A DNA stretch of 64,000 nucleotides from Rhodeus uyekii (lineage: Eukaryota > Chordata > Actinopteri > Cypriniformes > Acheilognathidae): NCBI GenBank assembly GCA_037043235.1, contig JAWRVZ010000004.1, positions 62,001 to 126,000 of the forward strand, written 5' to 3'. Position 1 is the stretch's first letter. Each line of letters opens with the position of its first letter. Both the position numbers and the translations under genes were made by a program. Positions 35,901 to 50,324 of this stretch are shown here, piece after piece. The notes under the pieces are model-generated. The model saw nothing but the letters and a program-made list of their open reading frames with translations, ran no database searches and had not been told where the DNA came from.

Positions 35901-38729
35901 TCCAAGTACACAACAAAATCTTGTTTTATTGTTTTGCATCATAGATCACGACCTGTATCTGGGCCAAATGCAAAGAACATCAGATTAAAAGCCTGAAGAT
36001 AGAAACAGTAGGTGCATAGCAAAAAGCAAAAACAATTGTCAGTCTCAGACAAAGAAAAAAAGAGGAGAGTAAATACTGTAGAAACAAAACAGAAACATTA
36101 TCCCAACAGCCTCTACCGCTGTTATGAGTGTCGTCACATTGGGTTGGTTGGCAGCACAGTGGAGGGCCTTTCAAGTAATTATTCATAATTGCCTTTTGAA
36201 TATTTAATCCTGTACATAGTCGCTCACTTCAGTTTATGACCTCAGTGATGGGAGATAAGCGGTCATTCTGGTTCTTTGTCTTCTTTATGTCTCCTTTAAA
36301 ACCTATTGCCTCTGGGTTACATTTTTCAAACAACAACAAAAATGAATCGATCAAAAAAAGAGGTACAGAGAGCAGGATGGAAAAGTGATGGAAACAGATT
36401 TCAATATCCCATTAAAAGATTTAAGTGACAAAGGATCGACTATGTATTCATGAGAGCCGCAGCTACTTATGTGGGCCTCCGACTGCCTATAAAAGCTCCA
36501 TTAACCACACTAAAGACCAGATTTCCTAGGAGGGGAAAACAAATCACCACTTAAAATATACACGACCACTGCACAATTTAAGTTTGGTATCCTCTGTACC
36601 AAAGTCACTTTTTATCGGTTCTTTTTTAATTGATAAAATACCATTTTTAAAATGCATAAAATATGTTGCCATGGCAGACCAGCTTTTAAATCTTAATATG
36701 ATATTTGAACAAAACTAGAACGACAAAAAAAATACACAAAAAAGAAACAACAGGAATGAATTACAATATCGCCTACAGCACTAGAACAACCCTGCCCCCC
36801 CCCCATATGCAAATATTATGCAAATATCACGGTATGTTAATGCCACTGTTGACTTACTCCAGCCCCACTGCCAGCACATATTAGACTGAACACTAAACGA
36901 ACAACACAAAATAACCTTTTTCTTCCATGAATGTACGCCCTAAAAAGATCTAAACAGACCACACTGACCTGTGATTAACCAAAGGTTAATATCCAGCTAT
37001 CATATCCCTTTCTTCAAAAGTAAGAAAAGGACAGACAGATATTCCCTTTAATTATTCCATATAATCAGTTATAATCACATACTGTATGGCATCTCTGTAC
37101 AGTATAGCTTTGGTCAAAAGAATCTGATGTCCTATGAAGACCATTTATATAGAAAGATGACTAATATAGATCGATTTATCTTTTTTCTTTCAGTCTGATT
37201 GCTTAAATATTCATGGGGTTTGTTCAAATGCCTTAGCACAATGAGTAATAGCAACTCCAGCACCTTGTCTGCCCCTAGTGACAGAACAAAAAAATCATAT
37301 AAAACTGATTAGATGAATCAATGTGCATAATTAGTTATGGTTCACGTCACAAAAATAGCACAAAATAAAAAATAAATGAGTCTTTGGACAACACACACAC
37401 ACACACCGGTCCATGTTAGAAGGTAAACACCATCTGCCTGTCCTGCATGGTTCCCTTTAAGTCATTCCATCCCCGTGTCTCTCTCACACCTCATACAATA
37501 AAGCCCCAAAATAGCAGTCTGGATCTGAGGATTATGAACTACATCACCACAGGATAAAACAACCCTGGGTCATTTCCTTCACCACATTCTCATGCCTATG
37601 AATAAGTCAGAATAATATCTTACTCGCAGAGCTGCATGCAGATATATGTCAACCTGTAGAGATTTATATCATGCTAAGAGGGGTGTAACAGTACACTCAC
37701 TTCTATATAATCCACAATACTTAAAGACATATGGTAGCACATTGACAAAAAATGTACAGTTGATTAAAATGCTAAAGTTGATATATACTTATATATTTAT
37801 ATTATTTTTTTGTACCCATATTCTTGTCTTTGTCCTTTTCTTTTTCTTATTTGAATGATTTGTAATGAGTGATTTATGACCAAGTTAGGGATTTTTATTA
37901 GTTAAAGCCTTTCTTTGATTTTCTGTATTTTTCCATAGAATAAGGATGAGGACTGTCTGTATTTCTCACTAGATAGAACATGTTATCAGAATGTTTTGAG
38001 AAGTCTTTCTATTGATAGTTGGAGCCTGAGCCGAGTTCAGCCTTGGAGAAGCTGTGTATCTGTGTTTGTGCTAATATGATCTGTATTGGTGAGGTGATTA
38101 ACTGGCACCATAAGGAGACGGAATGACTTGTTGTTCTCGACAAGATACGTGGAAGGTCACTTACCCATCAACCATGTGATCAACGAAGATATGCGTCAGA
38201 CTGTCTGCTCTTTTGTGTAACCTTCAGTAATGACGTAGTTAGTAACCTCTGTTAGAATATAATTGCTGTAACAATGTAATTGTATGTGAGGCGGCCTACG
38301 AACTCCTTGTGAGACTTGAAGCTGGCTTCTGCTATTTTAACTGCAAACTAAACTTCACAAAAATTTATTCTATTGACTGCACTTCTGACTCCTGGTCTTC
38401 ATTCAACATATCTGGTACTCGGGTCTTAACTGTAATTCCCCTACACAATGATGACACCATCATTGTTAGGAACATACAGCCTACTTGCACTCTGTCATGG
38501 ACTACATATAAATAATGTAGCCTAATGTAGCATTTGGCATTACCAGGAACCACAAATTCACCCATTGCATTATTATACATTATATATTCCTTTGTTGGAT
38601 CTCTTTTACACATACAAGCCAAGCACACGCACACGTTCCCGGTGCTCACTATGTCCCACCTCTCTCTCTATTAAAGCACTTACATAAGAATAAACCATTT
38701 AAACCATCATACTACTAAAACAAAAAATG
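32975..38729. other. Non-coding stretch, mast3 intron
   Basis: No gene seen. Poly-C near 36790 and poly-T near 35885. The segment at about 33640-33880, with TTTTTCATATGCATCTTAAT and balanced composition, is a weak candidate for a conserved non-coding element. No mast3 exon was found although I looked for GC-richer open segments with splice sites. Confidence 0.4.
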
Positions 38730-39814
<1,085 letters not shown>

Positions 39815-41654
39815 TAAAATACTGATACTATGGAATAAGAATATTTCTTTTGGATATTTCTACGTAATATTTTTGTTACTGAATTGCCCACCCTTGCTTC
39901 TACAATCAACACCATAATATACGTTAATAACACAATTTCCTAATAACCCATATGCATTGCATAAGAGTGAGTCCATAAGAGTCATGAAAAACTGATTATT
40001 TATGCAAAAAAATAATCCTTGAGCAATTTACTGGAAGCAGCTTATATACTATTCAATACAATTTGTCAAATAGATTGCACACATATCTAAATAAATCATT
40101 TCCTTATAAAAACTTAATATACGGCTGCCTCATGACTGATGATACATTTATGTTGCTTGCTTGATGAGTATATAAATTTATCATCCAATGGTTATTTGTC
40201 ATAGAAAACAGTGATGAATTACATTCACATCAGGCCTTCAAATTACGTTTGAGATAGGTAGATGCACCAACAAACATTATATCATCACAGCAAAATAAAA
40301 TAAAAATTGCAACTTTAAAAAACTTTGGACTATTACATCTTAATATCAGCATGCTGGTGTTTGCTGGCATATAAATCCTAATAAGCAGCAATTAGTGTGT
40401 CCGTGGGTTCTCTTTCAACAGACAAGGCCTTTTAAAGAGGGCCCGCTGAAGCACTGGCATATTAATTACCACTTTATTAGGACACCATGCTACACTGCAC
40501 AGAAGAGTATATTTTTCATCCATAAACATAAGGTCTGAGATAATCACACACCCCATGTGTGTGCACTTCACCCATTCAAGATTTGCACTATTTAGTTCTA
40601 CATAAATGGGCCATCAGTGCCTCTGTATGTACAGAATATGGCCAATGCTGCCACCTAAAGGTTATAAACAACCATGACCATAACACAATTCTCAGTATTA
40701 TTTCAAAGGCTTTTTCTAGATGTTCAGGAGCAGTGTAGAATAATTCAACAGAAACACACTGCGACTTAAGTAAAATGCCTGTTTTTTTCCCTCAGATACC
40801 AGTAGTGGACTAAAGGCAATCATGAATGCTGTGCTGCTGGCAGTCTAAAACCTTATTGCATTAACAGTCTACATAAATTTAACAATATAATCTAGTCATC
40901 AGAAGGGTTCAGTATACCATGAAAGACTTTATATTACTTTATATATAAGAACTTTATATTAAATAACCAAAATTGAATAAATAAGCTTATTAAAATTTAA
41001 TAGCTTCCCTATTAGTATTTTACCCCACTTTCAATGGTGTAGTACTAGCTACAGACAGCAGATGTAGCCATGGCACTATGTTTGAGACTACACAACAAAT
41101 TCATGGTAAATACACATTCACATGCAGTATATTCAAAGTCTCATTTAAAACATTATATTGCCTCTGAAATTACTAAGATCTACAACGAAAGTAAGAATCA
41201 ATACAAATTATGTGTAAGAATGTGATCTGACTCAGAGTAATTCATAAAGCGACAATTTGCATTTGTAAGCTACCGTATCCTAGTCATGCATCACAAGTTA
41301 CATCAATAGCGGTTATTTAACATTCAGTCCTTGCATATTGTATAGGTTCAGTTGTTCACACAAGAAGTTCATACAAGACAATGGCAAGTGAAGAAAAGCA
41401 CACATTTTTTATCACATTTGACCACGTTTGTCACCACATTCTGCATGGCAATTTTTCCACAGACTATCATTCTTTCAAATCAATTTAAAACAAAATTATG
41501 TGGCAGTGCCTTGTTATTTAAAAACTTGGGCAAATCCACCCTTTACTTGCATTTATCACATTACAACTTGTATTTTGGGTAATTTTTGACCCTTTCTTTG
41601 CTTGTGTCGAATGGAAACAGTTTGTGAGCACATGCATGCTGCATGAGCACTTAC
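39815..41654. other. Non-coding stretch, intron downstream of the mast3 exon at 41655
   Basis: AT-rich, no gene or repeat recognised. Confidence 0.45.
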
Positions 41655-41800
41655 CATTCCCGCAGTGAGAGAGGGGGCAGACTGGCCAAAGGACTGGCTC
41701 CTCATGCGGACCAAGTTATCGGGTTCTCCTGCGTGCTGCTGCCAAGCCAGATGACTCACTCCACCATGCATGCTGCTGGACAGAGGCAAAAGCTGCTTTC
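41655..41800 (-). CDS. mast3: mast3 long-isoform coding exon (KQLLPLSSS...SAPSLTAGM)
   Basis: The minus strand has acceptor GTGTGCCACAG|GAAAGC and donor GGAATG|GTAAGT. The exon enters in phase 1 and leaves in phase 0. It encodes KQLLPLSSSMHGG, LAWQQHAGEPD, NLVRMRSQSFGQ and SAPSLTAGM. These match the conserved region just before KELSLPRRG in long MAST2, MAST3 and MAST4 isoforms as I remember them. I assign MAST3 because of the exon at 9782-9820; the peptide alone could also be MAST2. The leading G of the split glycine codon comes from 42609-42756 or from 44454-44604. This segment is N-terminal to DUF1908 and the kinase domain, serine-rich and probably phosphorylated or bound by partners. Its length of 146 bases fits the reading frame exactly. 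Confidence 0.93.
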
Positions 41801-42608
41801 CTGTGGCACACCAAGGAAATACAAAATGAGGACATAGTCTGTACTTATTTGTTTTGTCTGTGGTTCAGAACCAAATCAAAGCCAAGGCACAGATTCTCTC
41901 TGACAGCTCATCAATTTAAATCTACATGTTTTATATAATGTGAATAATATTCTGCAACATTTATAGATTTATTAAATGTGAGTTCCTGACTTTGTTTTGG
42001 ATGTCTGCTACAATAGGTTTACTTGAATACAAATTATTTTTTTATTACATTTTTTCATAATAGCATAATTTGTTTTCTCAGTGTCTGAAACATTTCCATC
42101 AAGGAAACTCTAAACCCCTCCTTTCCAAGAGTGTAATCTGCTCTGATTGATTAGATGGCCCAGTTTGTTGTGTTTGATCTATCACTTACAGCACATGCTA
42201 TTAAGAAACAAAATGCTCTTATATACACAGTGAACGGTAATGACAGTATCGTTTTACTAATTCAGTGAGTCCTTATGCACACAAAGTGGATTTGCTTTCG
42301 CAGCATCTTCTCAACATGTCAAAAAAAAAAACCAAAACCTTTCAGACCTCACAACAATGTCTGGAGGGTGAAAGTAGACATTTTCAGTGGGCAGCTAATG
42401 AAGACCAAAGGTGGTCATTATGCAAATGTGTTACAAACTTATGTATGTTTGTGCAGGGAGTAAGACTGGAATTACTACTGAATCATTTCAGGCAGTTCAA
42501 AATCAAAATTTATTTTGTGAGACAACTCCATTTGTTGTGCACTTTGATCTTTGACACTTTGTAGACCTTTTACATTCACAAATGGCTAGATTACACACTA
42601 CATCTCAC
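41801..42608 (-). other. mast3 intron
   Basis: 808-bp intron between two firm exons, with GTGAGA at its 5' end and CCACAG at its 3' end on the minus strand. Nothing else recognised. Confidence 0.85.
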
Positions 42609-42756
42609 CGGTGAGGATGCCAGCCATACTGCTGCGTCGGGCTCTGCTGTCATCCTGACTGAGCTGCCGCTGCAGTTTCGTCTTTCCTGCAGCAGGAGAC
42701 AGGTCGGGGTTACTCAGCTTCCTGAACAACAGGGGAGGCGGTGCCGGCAGCTCCTG
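42609..42756 (-). CDS. mast3: mast3 long-isoform coding exon (QELPAPPPLLFRKLSNPD...)
   Basis: The minus strand has acceptor GTGTTTCAG|CAG and donor CTCACCG|GTGAGA. Phase 0 in, phase 1 out, 148 bases. It encodes QELPAPPPLLFRKLSNPD, then SPAAGKTKLQRQLSQDD, SRARRSSMAGILT and the first base of a glycine codon that the next exon completes. LLFRKLSNPD and KLQRQLSQDD are hallmark blocks of the long N-terminus of MAST kinases. Both contain serines in basophilic or proline-linked contexts. GC content is far above the surrounding intron. The acceptor is a CAGCAG tandem (NAGNAG), so splicing could include or skip the first glutamine. An exon supplying the start codon must lie upstream; only a weak candidate (44064-44129) is visible. 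Confidence 0.93.
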
Positions 42757-44453
42757 CTGAAACACACATAGATTAGGAGTTTTTTCCTCTATTCAGTGAC
42801 AAATAAGCATATACAATAAAGTGCTACTGAAATTCAGAATATATGAATTTGATGTATACAAAAAGTTGTTGCTGTACAATTATATAGTTACACCCAATAA
42901 GGTCAGAGTCAACTCAAAAGCAATAAAATTGATTTAAAAAGCTGCTCCTTTCACATGGTGGCACTGTATCAGTCACACGGTAAATAATAAATCTCAAAAT
43001 GAGGACTTGTTGCCAAGATGCGAGTAGGGGAAATTATCATCTATTCATTGTGATTCTTCAACTATTCTGAATCAATCCAAATTTCAAGTTTCTTCAATTT
43101 ATGGATATTCTACACATTTGTTCAAATGTAACTGTTAGCTACCATGCAAAGAATCACCTGGCACATAATATTATAATAAAAGAGAATGAAATGGAAATAA
43201 ATTCAGTGTTTTAATTTTTAAAGGCAACATGGAATAATACACCAATATACAGTAAATTTGTTTTGATAAATATAGAGTAATAAGAACAAAAAATCCCAAA
43301 ACTCTTTGACTCCCAGAATCGGAACAAGCCATAAAGTGCCTAAAATCATTACGTTAACGAGCCACTAAAAAGACAACAACAATGTGTAGCTGTCATCAAC
43401 ACAAGAATTATGATAACAGAGAGGAAAAAAAATCTAATTTACCAAAATCAAATGGTGAAAAATCAAAATGAGTGCTAAATAATTTCTTTAAAGACGCCTG
43501 CAGATTCATTCATACTGCTGTGTTCTTCATCAGGATGAGAAACAGACGTTGCCATGGAAATCTGGCATGAACCCTGTGCTGGTCACATCCTCTCTGTGGT
43601 GTCACGAAATTCCAGAAACATCTGGAAGGCCTGTTTGTATCAAAAGCGCAGCACGCATAAAACCACACTACTCCAAAACCATACAGTTCAAAAGTAAAAA
43701 GCCTCAAAGCAAACAGTGTTGTCAAGTAACTCTCACACACACACAGAGTGAAAAAGCAAAGCAGATGAAATCCTACCCAGTGACCACTGGAGACACAAGA
43801 AAAAAATACCCTGAAAGAAAACAAAGGGCAGTAAACAAGTTTCCCAATCAAACCAAGTAATCACCACCATTCAAAAGTTTTTCAGTAATTAAGAAATGTA
43901 TATTTTGTTTTAATGTCAGTGACATGACGTGAAGGCCTAGAATGACTTAAACCCATCCAAGTTAAACAGTAGAGTAGATTAAGTTAATGGTACATTAACT
44001 CCCATTAAGAAACGACACATTATTTTGCTTCACAACACAAACACAATCCTCTGCATCCCTTACCTTGTGCATGTTTGAGTATTCTTTCTTTTCTTTTAGT
44101 TTATAGAAGCAAAAGTTCAGATAGGTCATTCAATTACACAAATTACCACTTATGTTCTTCTTTTTAGTATTGCTACATCTTTCATTTGTCCTCAGCCCGT
44201 AAAGTGAATCTAAATTTACAGCAAGCTTCATACATTTACTCCACACAGCTATAGTCCTGGTGAGCAAGTGCACACTTCATCAAAGACAGGCTAGAAGATG
44301 CAGCCGTTGAGAAGTCTTGCCTGGGTGAAGAGTATCAGATTGTATGGGGGGCTGGGTGACCATGACGTCAGTCTGGAGTCCCAGGGCTAATCAGCTGAGG
44401 ATCAGGGACACTAGTGAATACACGTGAGAAACGGGTCTGGAAGGGACTCTCAC
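42757..44453. other. mast3 intron or upstream region
   Basis: No firm exon. A short CATTCAAAAGTTTTTCAGTAAT near 43868 looks like an isolated end of the MITE family at 7841. A weak exon candidate at 44064-44129 is listed separately. Confidence 0.4.
44064..44129 (-). CDS. Weak candidate for the first coding exon of long mast3
   Basis: The minus strand has an ATG at 44129, 22 open codons (starting MTYLNFCFYKLKEKK, ending NMHK) and a donor AAG|GTAAGG in phase 0, the phase needed to enter the exon at 42756. The peptide is AT-driven and I do not recognise it. Listed because the start of the long isoform is otherwise missing; it could well be chance. Confidence 0.18.
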
Positions 44454-44604
44454 CTGCCTCGTTACAAGCATTGCAGAAGGGCTTAAACATTAGCCGCTTT
44501 TTCTCCAGCATGAGGCAGGGCACACAACGTGCCGGTCGGGGGCCAACAGCGGATCTCGACAAGCTGCATTTCCACTGCCAGGCGTGTAGCCCCGCAGAAA
44601 CCAT
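44454..44604 (-). CDS. mast3: Candidate alternative mast3 N-terminal exon with paired CxxC motifs
   Basis: The minus strand is open to a strong donor GGCAG|GTGAGAG at 44454. The peptide contains RCVPCLMLEKKRLMFKPF, then CNACNEA and the first base of a glycine codon. Exit phase 1 with a G is exactly what the exon at 41655-41800 needs, so the junction would read CNEA-GKQLLPLSSS in frame. The exon would not fit in frame to 42609-42756, so it would be an alternative to that exon. CVPC and CNAC, 18 residues apart, could form a small metal site. The 5' limit is unsure: an ATG at 44604 (MVSAGLHAWQ), another at 44664, or an acceptor before the tryptophan codon at 44574. It is GC-richer than the flanks. 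I do not recall this peptide from a described isoform; the plus strand is also open here. Confidence 0.45.
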
Positions 44605-46818
44605 AAAACCTGCCCTTAACACGCTTTCATAGAACAAAACACAACCCCACCATTTCACAAGCATAGGGTTGCACACTGCAAACTAGCTAGATTGCAAAAT
44701 AAGCAAGACAGATGGAGATTTCTGGTCTTTATTAAAGACTTTAGACTCCAGCATTGATATCTGACCAATATAAAAAAATTACATTAATTTATGTCAGGAG
44801 TGTACATCAATCATTCTGAATCAAACTGGTATTTATCATTATCTCATATAATGGGAGAGTACGTACTTACTGCCTGCTTCCATTTATATGATCACAGGAA
44901 CGCACAAGACAAGGCTTTTAAGTCCAAAGGCTTAGACATTTAGAAAAATATTGATTTGTTTACCTTATATTTCTTCAGAAAAGAAAAAAATGCATTTCTA
45001 TTAATTTTCCACTAAATTATGTAATCTGAGAAAGTAATCCTTTGGGCCAATGCAACAGAGGGCGCACAGAAGCAGAAACAGGAGTTATAGTCGGATTAAC
45101 TTATGACATGCAGATGCAGCAGTCCAGTATCAAGAAAGGCACAGGGAAAACAACATTAAAACCATATAAATAAACAATTATGATAATTATATATGATTTA
45201 TCTTCAAGTTCTTCAAGCAGTCTGGGGTAGGTTCCTTTCTATAATCGTAGATCTATTTATTAATGCAATCGTTAGCATTATGTATTTAGCATCGTATATA
45301 AATGTATTTCTGCCTCATAAGGTGATCAATACCCCCATTGGATAACAATTTTAAGTTATTTCAGAGAATCACTAGTGTCTGAAAGTGAGCTGAAATTGTT
45401 TTAAATGTCTTAAATATTGAGGTATGAAATGGTATGCCTGATATGAAAACTCTCCTGATTCAGTTAAATTTCACATTTGTTCATGACCACTCCTCAAGCC
45501 CCAGTTGGTCCGCTTTGGGCCAAGGTATTTGGCGAGCCAAAAACCCCAGGCCTTTGGCTCCAAGGAAGGTTCGATCAAGGGCCGGAAGTGACAGCAGAAA
45601 CGAGATTGACCTTGGCATGCACTAGCCATTTGTCATTTGTAACATTAATTTTTTTTTTTTTATTAAGTCATTCTAATATAGGACTTGGTGCTCAAGAAAT
45701 ATTTCATAATATCCATGCAAAAGAACTTAGTCATTTTTGGAGTTCATCATATTTACTTCATTGAAAATGCAGTCCTTTTGCTTTGTCATCCGTTTTTATG
45801 AACTGTTCCTTTAAAAAGCTCTGTTTGTATCAGCATACATTGCTGCTCACTTGTTTCGGTCAACATGCTTTGATGGCTTTAACAGTTAACCTTGACCTCA
45901 GAATCTAGAGGCCTTAATGACTCTCCAGTGAACGCTGAATGTTTATACTCCGCTCACGTTGTACAGTTGTGGCTGTGCTAATTTCACTTCCTCAGATGTT
46001 TTTCCACAGGTCTCCTCTAATCAATCTCTGCAGCCCAGTCTAAAAATCCAGGCATTTCTCTCCATTTAGACTTACTGATGGCAGCTCACTGCTCATGCCT
46101 CAGGATGGATCTACAGTAGTGAAGAAAGCTCACTGATCTCTAGAGATTGCTGATTGGGTTCAGTCTGTTTAACAAAAAGTTTAAGAATGAACTCATGTTA
46201 AGGAGGATATGACATAAGAGGATAAGCTATAAGAGCTGAGATTGAAGGTTGAATAATTGTTTTTTCCAATGTTTCATTGTCAGACTCGTGCTAGGATTGA
46301 TACGGTAAATCATCGTTAAGGTGTGTACAATGTTTGAGCTTTAGGAAGCCTCCAGAGTTTATGAAGTTTATGGTAATAGGAGTTTAGCTTCCAACAGGCT
46401 CTGTAAGCGGTAGACCAATCATAACAGATTGGGACGTCTGGTTAGAGCATGTTCGTGGAAAGGAGGGACTTAGAGAAACTGATTAATTTGAGAATAATTG
46501 AAAAATATTCTTATGTGCAAAGTATTTTTATTTATTTTTCTACCTTTGATGCATGTAACCCTGTTATAGGAGTTATTATTATTGTACCAGTTATTGTTTA
46601 ACATGTTTAAAATTTTGAATTAATCTTAATATGCAGTTAAAAGCTAAACTCAGAATTGATTCTGAAATTCTATTTTTTTTCTTCCACCCTTATTATATAT
46701 ACCTTTGTTATTTATTTAGCTGTCTTTTTAGTATTGACATTAAATTGGAACTATGCTCCAGAGCTTTAATTAAGCAAATCTAACCCTCCCAGAAAAAAAG
46801 TTCCTACTAAAACGTGTA
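44605..46818. other. Non-coding stretch upstream of the visible mast3 exons
   Basis: No gene supported. A GC-rich patch at about 45480-45610 (CCAGTTGGTCCGCTTTGGGC, GGGCCGGAAGTGACAGCAG) contrasts with its AT-rich surroundings. It looks like a repeat fragment, but I cannot name it. Confidence 0.35.
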
Positions 46819-47154
46819 CAGTGATCCCTCGTTTATTGCGGTTAATGTGGACCGGAACCCCCATGCGATAGGTGAAAATTCACGAAGTAATCAGCCAATC
46901 AGCTCACGGGATACATCCACTCGTGCTCTCATTCATCGATCTCGCGCCGGGAACCAATCACGTCCCTTGTCTGTGTGCCCGTGGGTGTGTGCAAAGCTTC
47001 TGAGAGAGTTTCTCTTTTTGTCTGGCATCCTGGGAAACCGTTTCTCTCGCACATAACGATAAAATAACGCTGCTTTCCGCAACACGAAAATTCCGATAAA
47101 TATTTTGGAAAAATTTGCGATGCACTGAGACTGCAAAGTGGCGAGGGTTAACTG
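46819..47154. mobile_element. Pogo-like MITE
   Basis: The left end is CAGTGATCCCTCG and the right end, reverse-complemented, is CAGTTAACCCTCG. TA flanks both sides (46817-46818, 47155-47156), as expected for the pogo/Tc1 superfamily. The interior has GCGATAGGTGAAAATTCACG-like sequence known from Tigger-type elements. At 336 bp there is no transposase; the open frames across it are not genes. Confidence 0.8.
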
Positions 47155-48699
47155 TATTTAAAGCATCACCACTAGGCTACAGCCATACACATGCAGACAG
47201 AAATGTGAAATGTGACTGTGTAAGAGAGAGGATGTGATGAATAAGGGTTATTCCTGAGCAATCACATAAGGTCAGTGCTCAGCACAGTAGAACCACAGAA
47301 TAAAAAAAAAAAAAAGATTAAAAAAGTGAGGGATTTTCACCAGAAACTAAGTGTCATAAGTAGCACACACAGTTTGTCTATTACATAAAGCATCATTTTA
47401 CATCCGGACCTAAATATTAAAACTAAGAAAGAGCTATATTTGCGCAAAATGACCTGTTGATTTGATAGGGAGTCATTTCTTAGCTCCCGAGTCTGCTGAG
47501 GAAACAAAAACACAGGCAAACATGCCAACTGTAAACCTGACAGAAAGTAATTGGTTAGTTCCTGTGATGTCACAGTCTAGTGCCATGCCACCAGCAGGAC
47601 CTTTTCCCCAGTGAAGCTGGGATTACAGAGCAGTGATGACTCAACTTCAGGGTCCAAGTGTAATATTGCCATGCTTCTGTTAGTTTGTAGAGAACCCTGA
47701 ACTAACCCATAGACAAAACAGCACAACGCACAAACTGCTGTGTTAACATGACTGCTGACAAACCAAGCTGAGAAGCTGACTTTGGGGTATGGAGGTGGGG
47801 TTTCTCAGAAGAGTGCACCTGCATGCCAACCTTGCAGTAATTCTACCGGTTTCATTTATGGTAGTTGTGAGCTGAATGGGGGGGGGCAAACACTAATGCA
47901 ATTTAAGATTAAAGGCCACAGCACAGGCATAAAAAATAAAATAAAATCAAGCTGCCTAACAAGAGACTGTAAATAGTGTAAAGAAGTTTTGTCTGCTAAT
48001 TTATTTACTGTTGCACAGTATGGGTGTAACGATATAAAAAAATAAAATAAAAAAAAACATGTGGTGGTCGTGGTTTTTCGGTTTGGTTTGAATATCGTTA
48101 CTCACATATACTCAATATTCTCGTGGTGTACTCAATGCCACCTCACCCAGCTGTCCTGGCCCATCCCTAGTCCATTGTTGAGGTTGACCTCACTTTATCT
48201 CATGTCACAAAACTATATTGTTCCTTGAAATTTCATTAAATAGTGATTAGTACATGAATTCATCCATGTCTAATGTGTACACAATTAATAAAGCGTTGTA
48301 GGGTAATAATGTGTTTGTTTGTTTTTTACTTTCAATAAGAAATAAAGCATCATCTTTCAAAATTCTACTTGTAACACTCTTTAATGTGTCGTGACAGATC
48401 GCTATATAAACGCCTCAGTTCATACAGCAGAGAAGGGCACAAGTGAACATGATCATCTCTTCTTCTTTAATACCAGTTACAGAATCTTGAAGGTATGTTT
48501 GAAAGATACAGTAAGACTTACTGAAACATCTCTTCATGTGTAATTAAAATAGATTTAGAATTTAATGCAAAAAACTTCCTTATATGCAGTTTGCATACAA
48601 TTTGTTGAGTATTGATTATTATATCTAAAAAATAAATAGCAAGTGAATTTAGACTAATAGTTTGGGTCTTGTTGTTAACCTTTAATATTATAGTAAAGT
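47155..48699. other. Non-coding stretch
   Basis: No gene seen. Near 48023 GGGTGTAACGATA followed by a TTTTTCGGTTTGGTTTG block resembles ends of fish hAT-like non-autonomous elements, without clear limits. Confidence 0.35.
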
Positions 48700-49388
48700 G
48701 CAAGTCTTGTCTGTTTTGTCTTGTGCTTAAGCACATGGCTCTGTCTTTGTTCGTGTTTGCCATGTGTTTACCATGCCCCTTTGTCTAGTCCTCGTTTGCA
48801 TATACATGTTCACCTGTCCCTCATGTGCAGCGCTCTCTTTATATTGTGCTTGTTTCACTCACGTCTTTGCTGGTTCGTTTTGAGTTCATTGTGTGTTGCT
48901 GGCGTAAAAGTGTTAATATATGTGTCTATCACCTCTCGTTGCTTGTTTATGTCTAGAAAATCTATTTCTTTTGTTTACTTCTCTAAATCAGCTCACATAG
49001 TTTGCATTTTTCTTGTCATAGTTTTGTCAGTTTTATTTGCTCTTGTTTTATCTCTTGTCTTGAGTGTTGTCTTTTGTTGGTTCCTGCTCTGCCTCCTGTT
49101 TTACCCTGGCTGTTGACACTCCTGGCCTGGCAGCTAGTCTGGCACTACATCGTCGCATCCCCAAGCGTCAAGCCTCCGGTCTCCTGAGCCGCTGCCAAAT
49201 CTCCTCCATCGGCTTGAACGTCTTCTCCGTCTCAAGTCCTGACCAGCCAGCTCTCCTACTGTGTGCCCTGCCCAATGGTTTTGCTCGTCACTTCACTTTC
49301 ACTGTTGTGTGCCCTATCTAATGTCCTGTAAATAAATAACCATCACTCATTTCTGCATTTGGTTCCTCTCTTGTTCAGAAGTTGTGAC
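48700..49388 (+). repeat. LTR-like repeat, probably solo or partial
   Basis: The right part is CT-rich, then has TGTAAATAAATAACC (poly(A)-signal-like), GCATTTGGTTCC and a GTTGTGACA end. This layout is typical of gypsy-group LTRs in cyprinids. The left end is uncertain (a TGTCTG near 48709). There is no internal region beside it, and the serine- and leucine-rich open frames over it are unlikely to be genes. Confidence 0.4.
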
Positions 49389-49419
49389 AGCAAGTAAGGG
49401 CTCCCTATATGGTTTATAA

Positions 49420-49590
49420 CCGTGGTCCCCAACCTTTTTCTCGTCTCGGACCGGTCATCATGTACATTTTTTCCCGCAGACCGGGGATGGGGGAGAGATG
49501 AGTTGAACACCTCAGCTCCGGACGCCACTACTTTGTGCATGACCCAATAGTTTAATCTTCCTTGGTCCTTTTCACAAACATTTCATGGCC
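49420..49590 (+). repeat. hAT-like element terminus
   Basis: GTGGTCCCCAACC, then CGGACCGGTCATCATG and CGCAGACCGGGGATGGGG, a sequence order I associate with non-autonomous hAT elements. The other end was not found. Confidence 0.4.
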
Positions 49591-49627
49591 CGCCAGAATA
49601 TTTTGTTGTATGAATATATGTACAGTA

Positions 49628-49967
49628 TGTGGCGAGGGGGGTGTGGTTCAGAGAGGTCTGCAGCGGGAGAGAGAAGCAGGGGACGAGCATATGCATATGT
49701 AGGTCAAGTGCAAAATGACAAAAAACTGTGTCTTGTTGCAGTAACTGGTGTAGAGAGACCAAATAAAAGTCAACAGGAAGTGGAAAGCGAGGAAGAGAAA
49801 CCGGACTGAGACTCGAAAGCTGCAAGACGAACTCGAGGAAGTCTACACTCGAGAAAAACGTTGAGCGTGGAGTGTGTTGGATTTTATTTTATTGAGCAAT
49901 AAAAAGTCATGAGTCTCAGTCAGCCGACCTAATCTTCTTCCATCCCTGAACTTGAAGCTTTGTTACA
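49628..49967 (+). repeat. Possible second LTR-like repeat
   Basis: Starts TGTGGCGAGG, contains GAGCAATAAAAAGTC (possible poly(A) signal) near 49897, and ends TTTGTTACA. No target duplication is seen at the proposed ends. Confidence 0.3.
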
Positions 49968-50324
49968 ATTAACATGCAATATATCAAATGAAACAACAGA
50001 CTGTCTGCCTTTCAGAGCCTCTGCTTTTCTTTTTTTATCATTTTTATTCTAGCTTTGTGCATTGTTTAATTTTATAAACGCTTAGTTGTGGGTAAGTTAT
50101 ATAAAAAAGGCAACATTGAGACAAAAGCTAAGAAAATAAAAATTTTGTCAAAGACTACGTCTGAATCAGATTCAATACAATGATTAAAACAGATGGAGTA
50201 GATTGAGTCCATAAACATGCCAAAAGCTTACATAGACCAGTCCACTTCCTGAATCGACACGTTTCTCTGTAATATTAGCTGTTTTTGATTATATGCTGAT
50301 CCATGTATCGCTGACATATAGTTG
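49968..50324. other. Non-coding stretch
   Basis: AT-rich; nothing recognised. Confidence 0.4.
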